A stretch of 64,000 nt of DNA from Scleromitrula shiraiana (lineage: Eukaryota > Ascomycota > Leotiomycetes > Helotiales > Sclerotiniaceae), in assembly GCA_028455995.1 (NCBI GenBank), contig JABELC010000013.1, positions 682,001 to 746,000 on the forward strand, read 5' to 3'. This document shows, piece after piece, positions 43,438-56,435 of this stretch. The notes under the pieces were generated by a model that worked only from the letters and a program-made list of their open reading frames with translations, did not search any database and was not told the DNA's origin. The position numbers were made by a program, and so were the translations under genes. Each line of letters begins with the position of its first letter. Position 1 is the first letter of the stretch.

Positions 43438-46400
43438 ATGCCTTCCCCCCAACCCACACAAGATGATGCTCCAACCAAACCCGATATCCCAGCATCGAAA
43501 CCTCCGACGCCTAAGCCAACCACACCCAAACAATCGACACCTAAACCCGCAGTCACTAAAACTCCCCAGTGCCCCGCAGCCGTCAATAAGAGTACTCCTA
43601 ATGGCACCGCCATTCGTCAAGCGGGCATCAAGCCACGTACACCCGCCAGCGCACCGTCACGCAATAAGGCCCCATTGAAGAAAGCGGAACCGACTTTACT
43701 TAGTGATTTTTTGCTGGGCAGACCCTCACCGGCCCGCCAAAGACGGAAAAGTCTCGATGCAGTAAAGGCGGAAATGAGAGAGAGTGCGGTTAATAGGATA
43801 CGAGCGCCGGGTGGAGTTCACGATCGGGTTAAACAATGGCAAAAGGCTAGTGCAGCGGCTGCTATTGAAGATTCGGATGATCTGGAACCGGAGGAGGATG
43901 AGATAATTGTGGTGGTAGAGGAGGGTAGTGTGACTGAAGAAGATAGGCTTCGTATAAAGAATCAGAGCATCCGACCGGGACGACGGAAAAGTAGGGATAT
44001 TTCCGATGAAGCTGCGAAAGTGAGGAGTAAGAGTGCGCCAAGGAAAAGAGTGATAAGTGATGATCACTGGGTGGTTAACAAGAAGAAAACGCCGCCTAAA
44101 AAGAGGGAGATAAAAGTGACGACACGAGCTATCCCCAAAGACTTTCTAAAACAGACTGCTGTCAATCCTCCATTAGAAAAGAAAATCGCAGATTGGGTAA
44201 AGAGGAATGATGCCGAAACTAGCGAGCAAAATGGGGTCGATCCAGTATCCCAAACAAGAGACACTTCTCGACCAGAAGTCATTACAGTCGAGAAAGGAGA
44301 TTTACGGAGACCGAAATCGTTGAGAGACGAGATAATAGTCGAAATTGAAGCGGAACCTCGAGCAAGGAGAGCATCGACTAAGGGGTCAAGAGACGGGAGA
44401 CAGACGCCAAAGTCAGAACCTTCCAGAACTCCAGCTAACGGTACTAGAAAATCTCATGAAGGCAGCCCATGGTCTGGTAAGGCACGACCCAAGAGCGTTG
44501 AGGTTAAGAAGCACTCAAACCCATTTCTCGATGGCATAAGTGTAAAGCCAATACCTGCCCGCAAAGAAGAAAAACAAGGACCTACCCGGGTGCAAACACC
44601 CTCCGAAGGGCTGTCTCCACGAAAAAAGTCGGAAAAGTTTCTGAAACCACCCAAGGAGGTCGAAAAGATTGACAAAGGGAGCCAATCTGGCGGCGAACTC
44701 GATGGAGAAGGTTTGCAAACACCGACTCGCTCTCCCACTTCCCGAGGACATGCTAGAAAGTCTAATTCTCCATCCCAACCTGTGGATGAGATCCCCTTCG
44801 GAAATTCTGCCTTCAGTGTTCTAGATTTGCCCCTTGGTGCTGAAGCTGGTACCTTGAACAGACCGAAGGCTCAAAGGAACCCTAGTCTATCTATGCCAAA
44901 GGTACTCAAAAGGGTATACAATGAAGGGAAAAAGATGATGCATGATACCCCTGAAATACCACCAAGAGGTGGCATCAATCAACCTCCTAGCATTGAGTCT
45001 TGGCTCAATAACACTACAGATCCATTTCTTGAGAGCACTTCTTCAATTTCAAAGACATCAGAAGATTCCAATAGAAGAAATAGTGATAAAGAAGATAGTC
45101 ATACCAAACACGAGCAAGAACGTGACTCGAAACAGGTTCCCCCGGAACGCAAAGATACAGGGAATAGACAAAAGCGTGTTCGCAAGTCTTCGGAAAATCA
45201 TGAAGGCAATCGCAATGATATACGGCAGAATGCTAAATCTCCTCTTTTAACGCGTGAAGGAAGAGCCCTTGAGGATCCAATAGATCTAAAGAAGTCTATT
45301 ACTCCTCCTCCTGCTGGATTGCGAAGAAGTCCTGCTACACGTGCTGCATCTCCTACTGTTAGATCCGCCCGTAAGCTGCCCTTTAAAGAGGCTCTGTTTG
45401 ATGCCTTTAGAGGAGAATCAACATTCGAGGGCATCCTCGAATCTGATGACGGTTATCAGGAGAGAGAAAACCAACATAGCTCCAAAGAACCGAATTCATC
45501 ATCACAAGATATTCCAAGTCGACAAAGTTCTCGACCATCCACTAGCCGACTCGAAGTACCAGCGGATCGCTCAAGATCTCGGAGAAAAAGGAGAAGCGCT
45601 AACTCGGGTGACCATCGCTTGTCAACAATTGCATCTGTTGAAACTTTCAGCACCTCTTCTTCGGCTGCAGATAACTCATCCAATCTTAGCAAGACTACTT
45701 TGACTCAAACTACTACCAACACCGGACCATCTGACTCCAATGTCTCTCGCAAAAGAAGTAGTAAATCCGGGCTTAAAAGAAGACTTACTAAGCATTCCGA
45801 CTTAGTGTCTATGCTCTCTCTGCCAGATACAGGACCTCCTGGTCGAACAAGAAGTATTAGATCAGCTCGAAGTGTGCGCACTGCAAGGACTAGTTTAGAG
45901 ACTGCTACCGTGAGAGATCTAATGCGTGAATTGGCTGATGATGAAGTCAAGTATATGAGAGAATTGAAAACATTGGTCGATGGTGTAATTCCAGTCTTGT
46001 TGACTTGCGTTCTCTCCAAATCAGACTCTGCTATTACTGCAGGTCTTTTCAGCCCGGAATCAGGAAACGTGAAGGAAACATTCCTTACTAAACCCATCGT
46101 TGACATGGGTGTTGCTCTCGAGCGTTTGAGAAATCTACATAAACGAATACCCCTCGAAGATTCCGCAGCACTTGTAAACTGGCTACACCGAGCTCATCGC
46201 ACATATCACGATTATACTCGTGCATGGAGGCTTGGCTTTCAGGATGTGATAGTTAATTTAGCGCCAGTTTCCCGCTCTTCATCCGTGGATGAGAGTTCAT
46301 TATTAGATAGTGTTCCCCGCAATGCTGAGGGAGATATTGTCAATGCGAATGGCGAACGTGTTGATGTTGCCTTCTTACTGAAGAGGCCGCTTGTTAGGAT

Positions 46401-49297
46401 TAAGTATCTAACAAAACTAGCAAAGGTATTCCAAGACAAAACTCTGTTCTTGTCATAATGTAAGCTAATTTATGCAGGGGCTTGACAAACTTAACCCTTC
46501 AGATACCACAGCAAATGCTGTTGTAGTTTTCACAGATTTACAAGAAATGGCGCGTCGCCGCGTCAAAGAAGAGTGCGCAAGACTAGAGGATTTATATGCA
46601 AATAACACCGATTCAACAAGAGCCCGACATCCTCAGACATTAGCTCCTGTAGAAGAAGCACACATCGATCGCAACAGACAAGTCTCTGCTAAAGACTTCT
46701 TCGCTCTTGATTTTCCCCATTCCAATGGCCAGCGCATTGAGTGCCATGTCGAAATGATACTTCGAGATAACCCGTCAAATGAAAATGATACTGGGGATGT
46801 CTTAATCTGTGCTTCAGAAGTGACGGCAGAAACCACCGATCGCTACTTATTATTCCCTCCTATTACCAAAGACTTGATCTCCGCTTGCCCAGGCGAGAAG
46901 CCTGGCCAACTAGTCGTTATGATCCGTGGAAAACAAGGTCCAGTCGAATGGCGTGAAAGCTTTTACCTTGAGATTACAGAGCAGGAAGCTGCTACCGAAT
47001 GGCTAGAAATGCTTGGCTCAAACCCAACACCACAGCCTGTTTTGACATCAATACCAGACAATTCAGATACAATGTCTGTAATCTCGATGGATCCCTCGGA
47101 ACTTACTAATGCCGGGGACCCTGAGGACATCGAGTTACCAATTGGTGCCCGAAGAAGAAGATCATCCCGTAAAATACCCTCAAAAGAGAGGTCAAGATCC
47201 TCGACGTTTACTCCTCCACCAAGGCATTCGCCACCAGAGGTGCCGCTATTTTCCGACGCAGAGCTCAGGAAATTACCTTCTCCACGATCTCAGACAAGAC
47301 ATCATGACGAACCTATCAATGAGCTTGCTGGCGTGTCCCCATTAAGAAGGGCTAAAGCAAATCACCACACTCGCACCCGATCTACCCCAAGCTCACCACT
47401 CGCGAGTCAAGTGATGCTAGGAGATGAGGAAGAAGAGGAAGAAAGGAGTCGATCAATTACTCCTGGTCGCACACATCGCAGGCCACTTACTCCATCTATT
47501 GAACTACCCTATATCCCAAAACTTCGCAAAACAAGTTCACACTCTTCTTCCATAGACAGTGCCTCTCAGAGGGAAGAACCTCGACCAGATTCTCCCGATG
47601 ACTTCATAGAATCAGAAGAGCCTTATACACCAATTCGTAGCCCAGACTATGATGATGAAGAAGAAGAAGAAGAGGAGGAGGAGGAGGAGAGTGCTCCACC
47701 ACCACCTCCAGCTCATAGATCACTTTCCCCTAGCGGCCTCAAGACTCCTATAATTCTCGAGCCTCCTACTCCTAAAGCAAAAACCCGGCGCACTTCCTCC
47801 CCACTTAAGCATGAATATCAACCATCCGACGAATCAGAAGCATCATACTCTTCTTCTGAAGAAACTGAAACTGAGACCGAAACGGAAGACGAAATATCTT
47901 CATCAGCCAGCTCATCTGATGAAGACGAACTCGAGAGCGCGGATCTGCCAGAGATCGAACCTGCTGCTAGCATATATGGCAGACGTGTATCGCCCACTAT
48001 TTCTCTATATAGTTTACCAAACGTCACATTGGCCCCATCAAACTCCGCATCTCAAGGTCCATATAGAGTACCTATCACTCACCATAAATCAGAAGATACC
48101 AGGAAACATGTTGCCATGGTTACAACCTGGAACAATGCTAAAGGCCGCTGGGAAGACATTTACCCAGGCCCTTGTTCAGTTGTTGTCAGTGCAGGTCTTA
48201 TTCAAGTATTCGAGATGTCCTCTGCAGACTCCAATCCTGCTGGGCTCTCAACCATTCAAGAGTCTGTTGTTGGAGAATCCGATACCAAAGAAGCCGATAA
48301 GCGACCGTTGATCGCTCAAGTTCTCACACCTGTTGTTACGCTCAGGCAAAGTACATCTCTCGATATTGAGGTCCACTCACCACCAACTGAAGAATCTCGA
48401 ATCAAATGCAGCGCCACTATTAGATATAGAAGTGCCCATTGCCCCAGCTGCATCGACCTATATAAATCAATTCACAAGGCCCGTATTGATAATCCAATCT
48501 ACAAGAAACTTGAAGAAGAGCGTCGTGTAAACGCCTATGGAGGAGGAGCAGGAGGAGGAGCACCTTCCGAGGCAACCGTCGCTCCTAGTCGAAGATCTGG
48601 GTTCTTTGGTCGTAAGAAAAGCTATAGAGCATCAACCCGAGCCCCATCAGTTATAAATTCCGAGCAGAGCAGTTTACCATCTATGTCCCGCCTCTCCGAA
48701 TCCTTCAAAAGACTTACTGGCAGTTCATTCTTCAATATAGCCAAGTCATCCATAGAATCTGCGAATGGTATGGGAAGAGGATCTGGATCCAGTCTTTACA
48801 CCAGTTCTTCTGGTCTTACACCTCCTCGTACTCCGATCCCTGGGAGCTTGGCAGGCACTTCAGCATATAGCGGAGTTAATCACACTTCTGAAAATCTTAA
48901 AATTAGATTATACTACCTAGAAACTCGATCCCAGTGGCGAGACTGCGGAAATGCGAGATTAACGGTTACGACGCCTCCTCCGGGAATGCGTCAAGCATGC
49001 ACAGTCGATCAAGGTATCGAGCGTCGCGTATTAGTTACGCGCAAACCATTAAATCCGGAGGATAAGAATCCAGTAGAGGTGCTACTGGATGTCGTTTTGG
49101 GGGCGAACTGCTTCTCTATGTTAGGTAACAAGGGCGTTACCTGTAATGTGTGGGAGGATGTGGTGGGTCCTAATGGGGAAGTAGGCATGGTAGGAGCAGT
49201 TGGCAGAGTCAGTGGGAGGACGAGAAAATGGTGCTTCCAGACAGGGAATGTGCCCGAGGCTGGTTGGATATATAGCCTTGTTGCTGTGGGGAGGTAA
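43438..49297 (+). CDS. Very large DH (RhoGEF)-like domain protein
   Basis: Two exons, 43438-46425 and 46478-49297, joined by a 52-nt intron (GTATTC...GCTAATTTATGCAG), give 1935 residues. The first ~820 residues are Ser/Pro/Lys-rich and disordered. A Dbl-homology-like helical domain begins near residue 822 (TVRDLMRELADDEVKYMREL) and continues across the splice junction (FLLKRPLVRIKYLTKLAK-GLDKLNPSD). A PH-like region follows (RIECHVEMILRD, ICASEV, YLLFPPI, VVMIRG; about residues 1080-1190). A long acidic, Ser-rich linker includes an E-run near residue 1395. Two more conserved blocks lie near the C-terminus (AMVTTWNNAKGRWEDIYPGP; LKIRLYYLETRSQWRDCGNA). I recall this arrangement in hypothetical Pezizomycotina proteins. 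A Rho-type GTPase exchange factor in hyphal polarity or septation is a reasonable inference, not shown. Confidence 0.8.
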
Positions 49298-50611
49298 AGA
49301 GGTGGGTGGGAGAGTACGATATGTGATGATGGGATTTTATTTGATATGATGAGAGGGATGCCGATCTTTGACTAGAAGCTTCAATTTTCTTTTAACCTTT
49401 TGACTTCTTCGTAGCCGCGATGCGGCTACTTTCTTCTTTCTTGTAAGATATATTGGATTTTTGGTGGTTTGGATTGGCTCATTAGGATAGGTAGGATAGC
49501 ATGTATTGTATGTATGTATATAAGGGGAAACGAAGGAAGTATGGCGATTACGATTGAGTGGGCGAAATTCTGCATTTTCTTATTTCCTGGTTCTAGAGAT
49601 GGCTGGAAGGATATCGCAGCATACATGGATAGGATAGGATAGCATAGCATATCATAGCATGGAAGTTGGGCGTTAGTTGCATGGCCTTCTCTTCTTTTCT
49701 TCAGCGGTATCGTATATACTTTAGGGTTGTGGGGAGTTTTGGAGTTTTGATTTTGATTTTTTGATACCATATTATTTTCGGGCTGTGCTATCTATGCATG
49801 CTGGGATACAAGGGAGGAGGAGAGGATGGAGGGGGAAGGGAAAGGAGGAGGATACATAGGGAGTAGATGGATGGATCTAGTGCGACATATAAGTATGGAG
49901 GGTAATGATGATGATGATGACAAATAATAGAAGAAATGTACATGAATAAGAACGCTGGAATACAGATCTGGAAGTGTAAATGTGCCTATATTGTTTGTTC
50001 TAGTCAAAGTGAAAAATGGAGTTTGCCAATTTGAAAGATGCGCTCCGGGAAGCAACGAATTAGCTGTGGAAATCTTATGTAGTTTGTCTGATAACGTTGC
50101 TGATATTGGAGAGTATTCAATAGAAAAACTCCGGCCAGATAGCAACCGGTGTCCCCATACTATAACAATCTGTCAGGTGCTGCGTGTGTCATATCAGATC
50201 ATTTATTATACTACAAACGGAGGCTGGCGGTCACAATATACACAATATTATCGGAGAGTAAATAAATCCAAGATAGACAAAACTTTTTTACTTATTTTAA
50301 TTTCTCCGATTCATTCTTTAATCTTTAGCAACCTAATGTGATAATGAAGAGCCTGTACGCCAGGACCTGAATGTGTACACCGAAAAAAACAACAAAAAAT
50401 TTGAGATAAACGACAAAAAAAAGGCAACCTTCCATAACCTGACAAGGAATTCCGGGGACCCGGGAAGAAATTTATGTGATATACGTGATAGAAGCGATTT
50501 ATTCAGAAGTTTGCAAGTGCTTGTATACTGAATGTGCGACTTGCTGTCGAGTATTGCGTAATAGTGAGAGAGTAGATGAGATTCGTGATTGTTTTTATGA
50601 TCTTGGTGATT
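49298..50611. other. Convergent intergenic region with a perfect hairpin
   Basis: Holds the 3' flanks of the DH-domain gene and fibrillarin. A perfect 8-bp stem with a 3-nt loop lies at 49411-49429. GGATA/GCATA repeats occur near 49628-49660, and a TGA repeat near 49906-49921. Open frames here (for example 49982-50341 and 50476-50703) lack family features; the second overlaps the last fibrillarin exon antisense. Confidence 0.5.
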
Positions 50612-51796
50612 TTACAAGGAACGAACGTAACGTCCGGAAACGATACAATGATCTCTTTCGAAAGGTTCTAAGTAGAAAGGTTAGTTACCGAGTATTCCAA
50701 TAGTTATAGTAATTTTCGCATGGATAAACTTACCTAAAGTCAATTGCTCCAATGGCTTGATTCTCTCCTCTCTCAATTTCTGGACTTCTCTGGCAAAGAC
50801 GGCTTCTGGTGCGGCAGTACTGTCGATACAGTTTGCCTTGATGGAAACTACAATACCACCACCAACCTTCAAGAACAAATGTGCGTTCAATCCAACGATA
50901 CGTGCTTGATCGGGTTGCGCAACATCAGCGAAGATAACATCGACCATAGAGACCAACATTCTGTATTTAAGTGGGTGACGTGCGTCCTCAATGATTGGGA
51001 TGACGTTTGTGCGGTGGGTGGCCATGTTGATAAGATCACGACCAGATCTGTGGGAGAATTCGACAGCGAAAACGGTTCCTTCGGGTCCAACGATATCTGC
51101 AACGTGGGAAACTGAGGTTCCAGAAGCTGAACCGAGATAAAGAACCTTTGCACCAGGCTTGATGAAAATCTCATCCATACCACCGAGAACACCTGCAGCA
51201 AGCTTACTTCTGAAAGGATTCCATACACGGTATTCGACTTTAGTGGTGCTTGGAGTACCATCTTCGTTTGCGGGACCTGAGCTCTCAACACTGATACGCT
51301 TCTCGCCATAAACAGATTCACCAGGGCTGAGATTCTTGGTTACCAGCATATCTTCCTTGCCACGGGCAACGAAAATTCCTGCATGACGATGGGGCTCCTA
51401 GAGAAAAGTTTTGTTAGGAGTGAATCGAAAGTAATTGGAATTGGAAATACATACGACAATGGTCTTTGCTCCACCCTTAGCTCCTCCACCACGTCCTCCT
51501 CTTGGGGCTCCTCGTCCTCCTCTGGGAGCACCTCTTCCACCGCGTCCACCACCTCTACCACCACGATCTCCTCCACCTTTATCAAAAAGTTAGCTAATTT
51601 TATTTCAATTTTCGGCGCATACACATTGAGTGATCGCAGATCCACAGGACAGAAGAAAAGAATCAGAAAACTAACCTCTACCACCACCGAAGCCTCCTCG
51701 TCCACCGCGACCACCTCGATCACCACCTCTTCCCCCGCCGAAGCCTCCTCGTCCGCCGCGATCACCGCCGCGACCTCCTCTTGGTGTGAATGCCAT
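50612..51796 (-). CDS. NOP1: Fibrillarin, snoRNA-guided rRNA 2'-O-methyltransferase
   Basis: Catalytic subunit of box C/D snoRNPs in the nucleolus, using S-adenosylmethionine to methylate rRNA. Four exons: 51676-51796, 51455-51576, 50734-51397, 50612-50667; 320 residues, as expected. The start is the ATG at 51796. The N-terminal ~75 residues are a GAR domain of RGG repeats, with the first intron inside it. Exon 3 begins EPHRHAGIFVARGKEDMLVT. SAM-binding motif: GAKVLYLGSASGTSVSHVAD. Further landmarks: VYAVEFSHRSGRDL-like segment (here FAVEFSHRSGRDL), PIIEDARHP, DVIFADVAQPDQARI and VVSIKANCID. The last exon encodes EPFERDHCIVSGRYVRSL, the conserved C-terminus. All introns follow GT-AG. Confidence 0.97.
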
Positions 51797-53555
51797 CTTA
51801 TCTCTTTAAAAGGGTATCTTAAAGTGTAGAGAAAAAAGTAATTGAGGCCGAAAATTAAAATTCCTGTCGGTCTTCGAGATTTTCGAGCTACTGGTCAATT
51901 GGAATTTTATTTTTCTGGAGGTGAAATTTTTGGAAACTTTTTTTTAGCGAAGGTCCAAGCTTCATCTTTTTGGGTCCTCACGTGTGTATGTGGCTGGGCT
52001 GGTGGCTAGAATTTGAGGCGAGGCGCTTTAACTATTTCGGATTAAGCAATCCATGGCTTGAGATCTGGTGGATGAAGATACAACTGATTATAGCATCGGA
52101 GGTTGCTGCAACTCTCAGAAGTAACGCACCAACACATGAATAGACTGTTTGATTTGTGGTTGAAGTATTGTTATCAGTTTTCATATCCAGGAATGCGGGT
52201 ACGATACGATAGCAATCGTTATCCAAAATCTCACTATCCATCGATAGCGATACTGGACCTCATATCTGTCAACGCAAATTTCTTTGGTATACTCTCTGTC
52301 AAGTCAAATTGGGCAATTGAGCCATCTCTGGTGATATTAGCACACTAGAAGCTCTCTTGAACTTAATTTCCGATATAAATCCAAAGATGTCGATGATTTG
52401 ATAATCTCTCGAGGTGTCGTATGCAACCATACACCAATTTTCATATACTGGGGAGCCAGGTCACAAATTATATCCTATCATCGTCCTTAATTTTCAAACT
52501 GCATTTGTCTTCTTTATTTATCAATACATTGAAAAACGGCGTTGATATCAAAGATTTGCCGTGATTTAGGACTAAGAAGACTTTATCACTAGATGCTATG
52601 TATCAAGGAGAAGTCCTCTCAGACTTCTTCTTTTTCTCGTCTGCTGTGCTCTACACACATATCGCAATAATCATATTACCAGTATCAAGGCTGAGAGTAT
52701 TTTCTTGCGTTGCTTTGAAGTAAGCTCAATAATAAGATTATAGTTGTCGCAATGACTCCTGAATTATTGGATAAGTTTGGCAAAAAAGCTAGCCAATAAG
52801 CATACTTCATATCTTATTTGGAATGAGATCCTCCTCTTTCAGCTTATCACCGATCTTATCATACCATTTTATACATAAGATTTATGCCTATAGACCCCCT
52901 CTCACATTTATCCTCTGATCAAACCCAGGCGGTTTTGTCTGTTCTCGAAACGACCAGGGGACTGACAACCCCATCTGGAAATAAGAGTATGCTCTCTGTA
53001 ATTGATTCGCTCAATCTCATGATCTCATTCCCACAGAACACCTCTGTCGTCTAAACTCTTCTTCAGATGGTATCAGTTCGAAGTTTCATTCTCATCTGTT
53101 GACGGGTTTTGCCTTTCATTAATATCACTATTAAGCCCCTTTCACAACGATCTTTAGGTATGGACTCCAATCCGATCGAATGAGTCAAGAATCCTTTTGC
53201 TTTTTGGGGCTTCATAATCTGAGGAGGGTATGGTCCTAATGTGACGAGTGTTATCTTGGCCAACACCTGTAGTTCTTGGACGGAAGACGAAAGATCCGGG
53301 TCACTCTCTTAAGATTGTTGCTGAGAGGAATGAAGTATATTATATAAAGTCTTCATTAGACAATAAGGCCAGTATACTATATAAAGTCTTCATCAATCAT
53401 CAAAACCAGTTATTGATCACGGTAGCTTCATCTCACTTTCAAATACCCATATCTTTTTCACATTCTTTTCTTGCGCGCCCTAGTGGCAGCCATCCTTTCT
53501 TTACTAGATATATCGTATAATCATACTATAATAAGCCTTCTTCGTTATTCACATC
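51797..53555. other. AT-rich intergenic region
   Basis: About 1.76 kb between the divergent fibrillarin and secreted-protein genes. No gene is supported. Near the right end, a 16-nt direct repeat starting TATATAAAG occurs twice (53341-53356 and 53378-53393), about 165-215 nt before the secreted-protein ATG, and may be the TATA region. Confidence 0.5.
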
Positions 53556-54355
53556 ATGCACCTCCCCACAGCAGCCTTAATTCTAAGTCTCACTGGTTTG
53601 ATCTTTGGGAGTAAGTACTAATAGATAATGCATACTTTCTTTGCTAATGATGGCCCCCAGGTCCATATCCTCACCCCGTTCCACAGAACATTGAGAATGC
53701 TGCACGAGGCTTTGTCTATGCGCCGAGAGCTTTGGGTCGACGAGCGGATGGGGTGATCGCAATCACACGAACTCAAGAGGAACAATTAACGGAGATTTCA
53801 CGTGGACGTGAGATCCAACTTACGAAGTTGGTTCAAGAACGACTTGTCGTCATTGATCGAACAAACATTGCTCGCGACAATGTCCGGAAAAATCACTTTA
53901 AGAACGTCAACTCTCAACAGGTATGCCTCCATCTTAATCCAAATAAAATGCTTGCGCCTAATATATCTTAGAATACAATCATTATTGTTGTTACTCAGAT
54001 TGTCGATGCCCGGAATCTAGAGAATGTGAATGTTCGATACATGACACACCAAGTGAAGGCAGATAATCAAGCTAAAGACAGCCGCTTCGTTATGGTGCAA
54101 CAAGCCCAGAAAATGACCATTGATGGAGCGTCTCCAACTGCAACAGGAACAGCACTCCCTCAAAGTACAAATATCTCAGACAATTCTTCAATTCCAGTAT
54201 ACAACCCAAATGCACCGCCCACATCAAACAATGCAACCCAAATTTTGCCAGCAGGACTGGCAGCTCCAAGTTTCGCAGGCGTACAGCAATTCCAAGATCC
54301 TGCGATCATAATTGAGGAAAACCAGAGTGTTTTTGTTGATTTTGTAGATGCGTAA
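53556..54355 (+). CDS. Predicted secreted protein of unknown function
   Basis: Three exons, 53556-53610, 53661-53920 and 53972-54355, with 50- and 51-nt introns (GTAAGT...CCCCAG; GTATGC...TCTTAG), give 232 residues. The N-terminus MHLPTAALILSLTGLIFG is a clean signal peptide ending near residue 18-20. A dibasic site (ALGRR-ADGV, near residue 48) could be cut by Kex2. A conserved-looking middle block reads NTIIIVVTQIVDARN then NVRYMTHQVKAD and FVMVQQAQKMTI. The C-terminal part is Asn/Pro/Thr-rich with possible N-glycosylation sites (NISDNSS, NNATQ) and ends ENQSVFVDFVDA. No cysteines are apparent in the mature part. I recognise no family; a cell-wall or host-facing secreted protein is only a guess. 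Confidence 0.75.
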
Positions 54356-55784
54356 GGCTTGATGCTTTCACTTATCTGCGTTTTGAGCTGGGTCTTGAGA
54401 CATTTAGATATCCTCGGAGCATACGCCGAAAGTTCATTATACCCGTAGCTTCTTTGGTTTTCCTGGAGAGTGAGCGTTGCTGTATTAAATCAGCTTTAGT
54501 TTCTACAATACGGCCCTATGACGCTATCTTCATGAGCATTTCGTCATAGAATTTCGAACATGACTCTTTTAAATGCATCTTCAGCACTTAGAAATTTTGA
54601 TTGCTTTATTTATAGAAAAGTAATTGAGTGTTATAATGGCTCGATATCAAATTCGACAGTATTATATTCTCATAACCAAGTTGACGATTCACGCATCCCG
54701 ATGTCGGTTCCCTTTACTGGCGTGGAAAGAGTGCTATGTTAAAAGTAGGTAACAAGCAGGAACTTGAGATTTAGAACATATTATTTCCAAGATTCCTCGT
54801 ACAATAATTCAAATATACCATAGCATTTTACATCGTAATTGGTGAGACTCGAGTACAGTACAGTACAGTACAGTATTCATGATGAAGATATGATTAACCT
54901 TAAGATGCAATTTTGTCTACTACTCGTATAGTGGTTATTATGTCCTACAGTACCGGTATTTTATGGAACCAAAGACCCCTTATAATAGTAGATCCCCCTC
55001 AAATAAAAGCCCCTCTCGCTCCAATCTAGAAAACTTTTCGGGTACGCGACGCTCGATCCTCGATCCAGACACGTGACAGATATTATAGGCTATGAGATAA
55101 GTACTACTATAAACGACTATACTATAATATAGGTACTGAATCACTATAATAAAAGATCTATCTTGAATAAAAGTACAAACTCAAATGGATCTCCATAATA
55201 ACCACCTCTTCCGCCGACCCGGATCCTTTATTCCAGATAATACGGTATAGTATGATGATGACAGATTCCCCTCCTTCCCCGCAAACTGAGTGATTTATTA
55301 TGGCCCCAACATCAACACTGTTCCTGTTGGAAAAAAGTACTTTTTCTTAGATAAACAGCAGTCTTTACAATTCAAATATACTCATCAAGTTTGCATCATG
55401 TTAGAATGAAACCGATATCGAAATTCAGTACAGCCAAGTGAGATGTTCCACCAAGTTTCGTACATCTATACCGGATTCTACGGATGCGCTCAATACACGA
55501 ATCAAACAATTGACTTCTAGACTGAAGTACAGTAGGTCCGTTGTTTAAACTCTCAGATAGTGTTTTTAGGACTTGGACTTGGACTTGACGCCAACCAAGA
55601 ATTTAGAGAAATACTTGATGTCATGACTACAGTATTTGAATACTTATAGTGTCCCCTCGGCTCCCACAGTAATTTAAAAAGCACCGTTAATTTCATTCCT
55701 CTCCCTCAATCAGCAAAGAGATTTCTACCTTTCAGAGTAAACAACATCCGAAAAAGAAACTTCAATTCGGACATTTCAGTAACC
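54356..55784. other. AT-rich intergenic region between two secreted-protein genes
   Basis: No gene in 1.4 kb. A GTACA repeat (five units) lies at about 54853-54876, and several GTACAG/TACAGTA words recur to 55630. The last 60 nt form an A/C-rich leader to the HsbA-like gene. Confidence 0.5.
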
Positions 55785-56435
55785 ATGCGTTTCTCATACG
55801 TGTCGACCCTCCTCCTTGCTCCATTGGCGATTGCTTCCGCAATCCCAACCGCTGGCAATTTTGCTTTAGAAAAGAGGGATCAGTCTCTTTGCCAACGAAT
55901 TGACTCCATGGTCAGCGACCTCGATAATGTTCAGTCGAGGGCATACAGCTACAACGGAGGCTGGTGGCAAACCTATAAACTCAAGCAGGATATCGACATC
56001 CTTCATGGCGCACTCTATGATGCTCGCGAGAATGCCGATCATTTGGATACTCTCAGTGAAAGCCAAAGCACTGATGTGATGAAGTCTTTGGAGAGCTTCG
56101 CACCAGCAATGGACAATCTCGTCATTGCTTTCAACAAGCAGGTATGTTTTTAAATGCCCATATATCTTACCACGATAATTATCTGTCCAACAATATACCG
56201 GATGGCAAAGTGATAGCTCAAATGCTTATATATAAAACAGATAGAAATACTCAACAGTTCGAACTTCAGAAACCGCATCGAGGGCGGCATTAAAGACTTG
56301 TCTGAAATGACGAAGGACTTTTTCGAGAGCGTCAAAGGAAAGATTGTGGACGATAAGAAGGAGGAAATTCAAAAAATGAAAGATGCAGCTCTTTCCCAAT
56401 ACCGCGGGGCGATGGATCAGATTGGAGACTCATAA
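55785..56435 (+). CDS. Secreted HsbA-like hydrophobic-surface-binding protein
   Basis: Two exons, 55785-56141 and 56241-56435 (intron GTATGT...AAACAG), give 183 residues. A signal peptide covers about residues 1-19 (MRFSYVSTLLLAPLAIASA) and a Kex2-type site follows (FALEKR-DQS, near residue 32). The mature part is all-helical, with YNGGWWQTYKLKQDIDILHG, then LSESQSTDVMKSLESFAPAM, a spacing typical of the HsbA / cell-wall galactomannoprotein family (PF12296). HsbA proteins coat hydrophobic surfaces and recruit esterases in Aspergillus; related proteins are wall antigens. This copy carries only the single expected domain. The family call rests on the NGG...A...LSE..S..V..SL pattern. Confidence 0.75.

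Noticed and set aside
50476..50703. 75-residue plus-strand frame
   Set aside because: Overlaps the last fibrillarin exon antisense; the resemblance to protein comes from that exon.
53063..53266. 67-residue minus-strand frame with a lysine-rich end
   Set aside because: No domain, no start context, isolated in AT-rich intergenic DNA.
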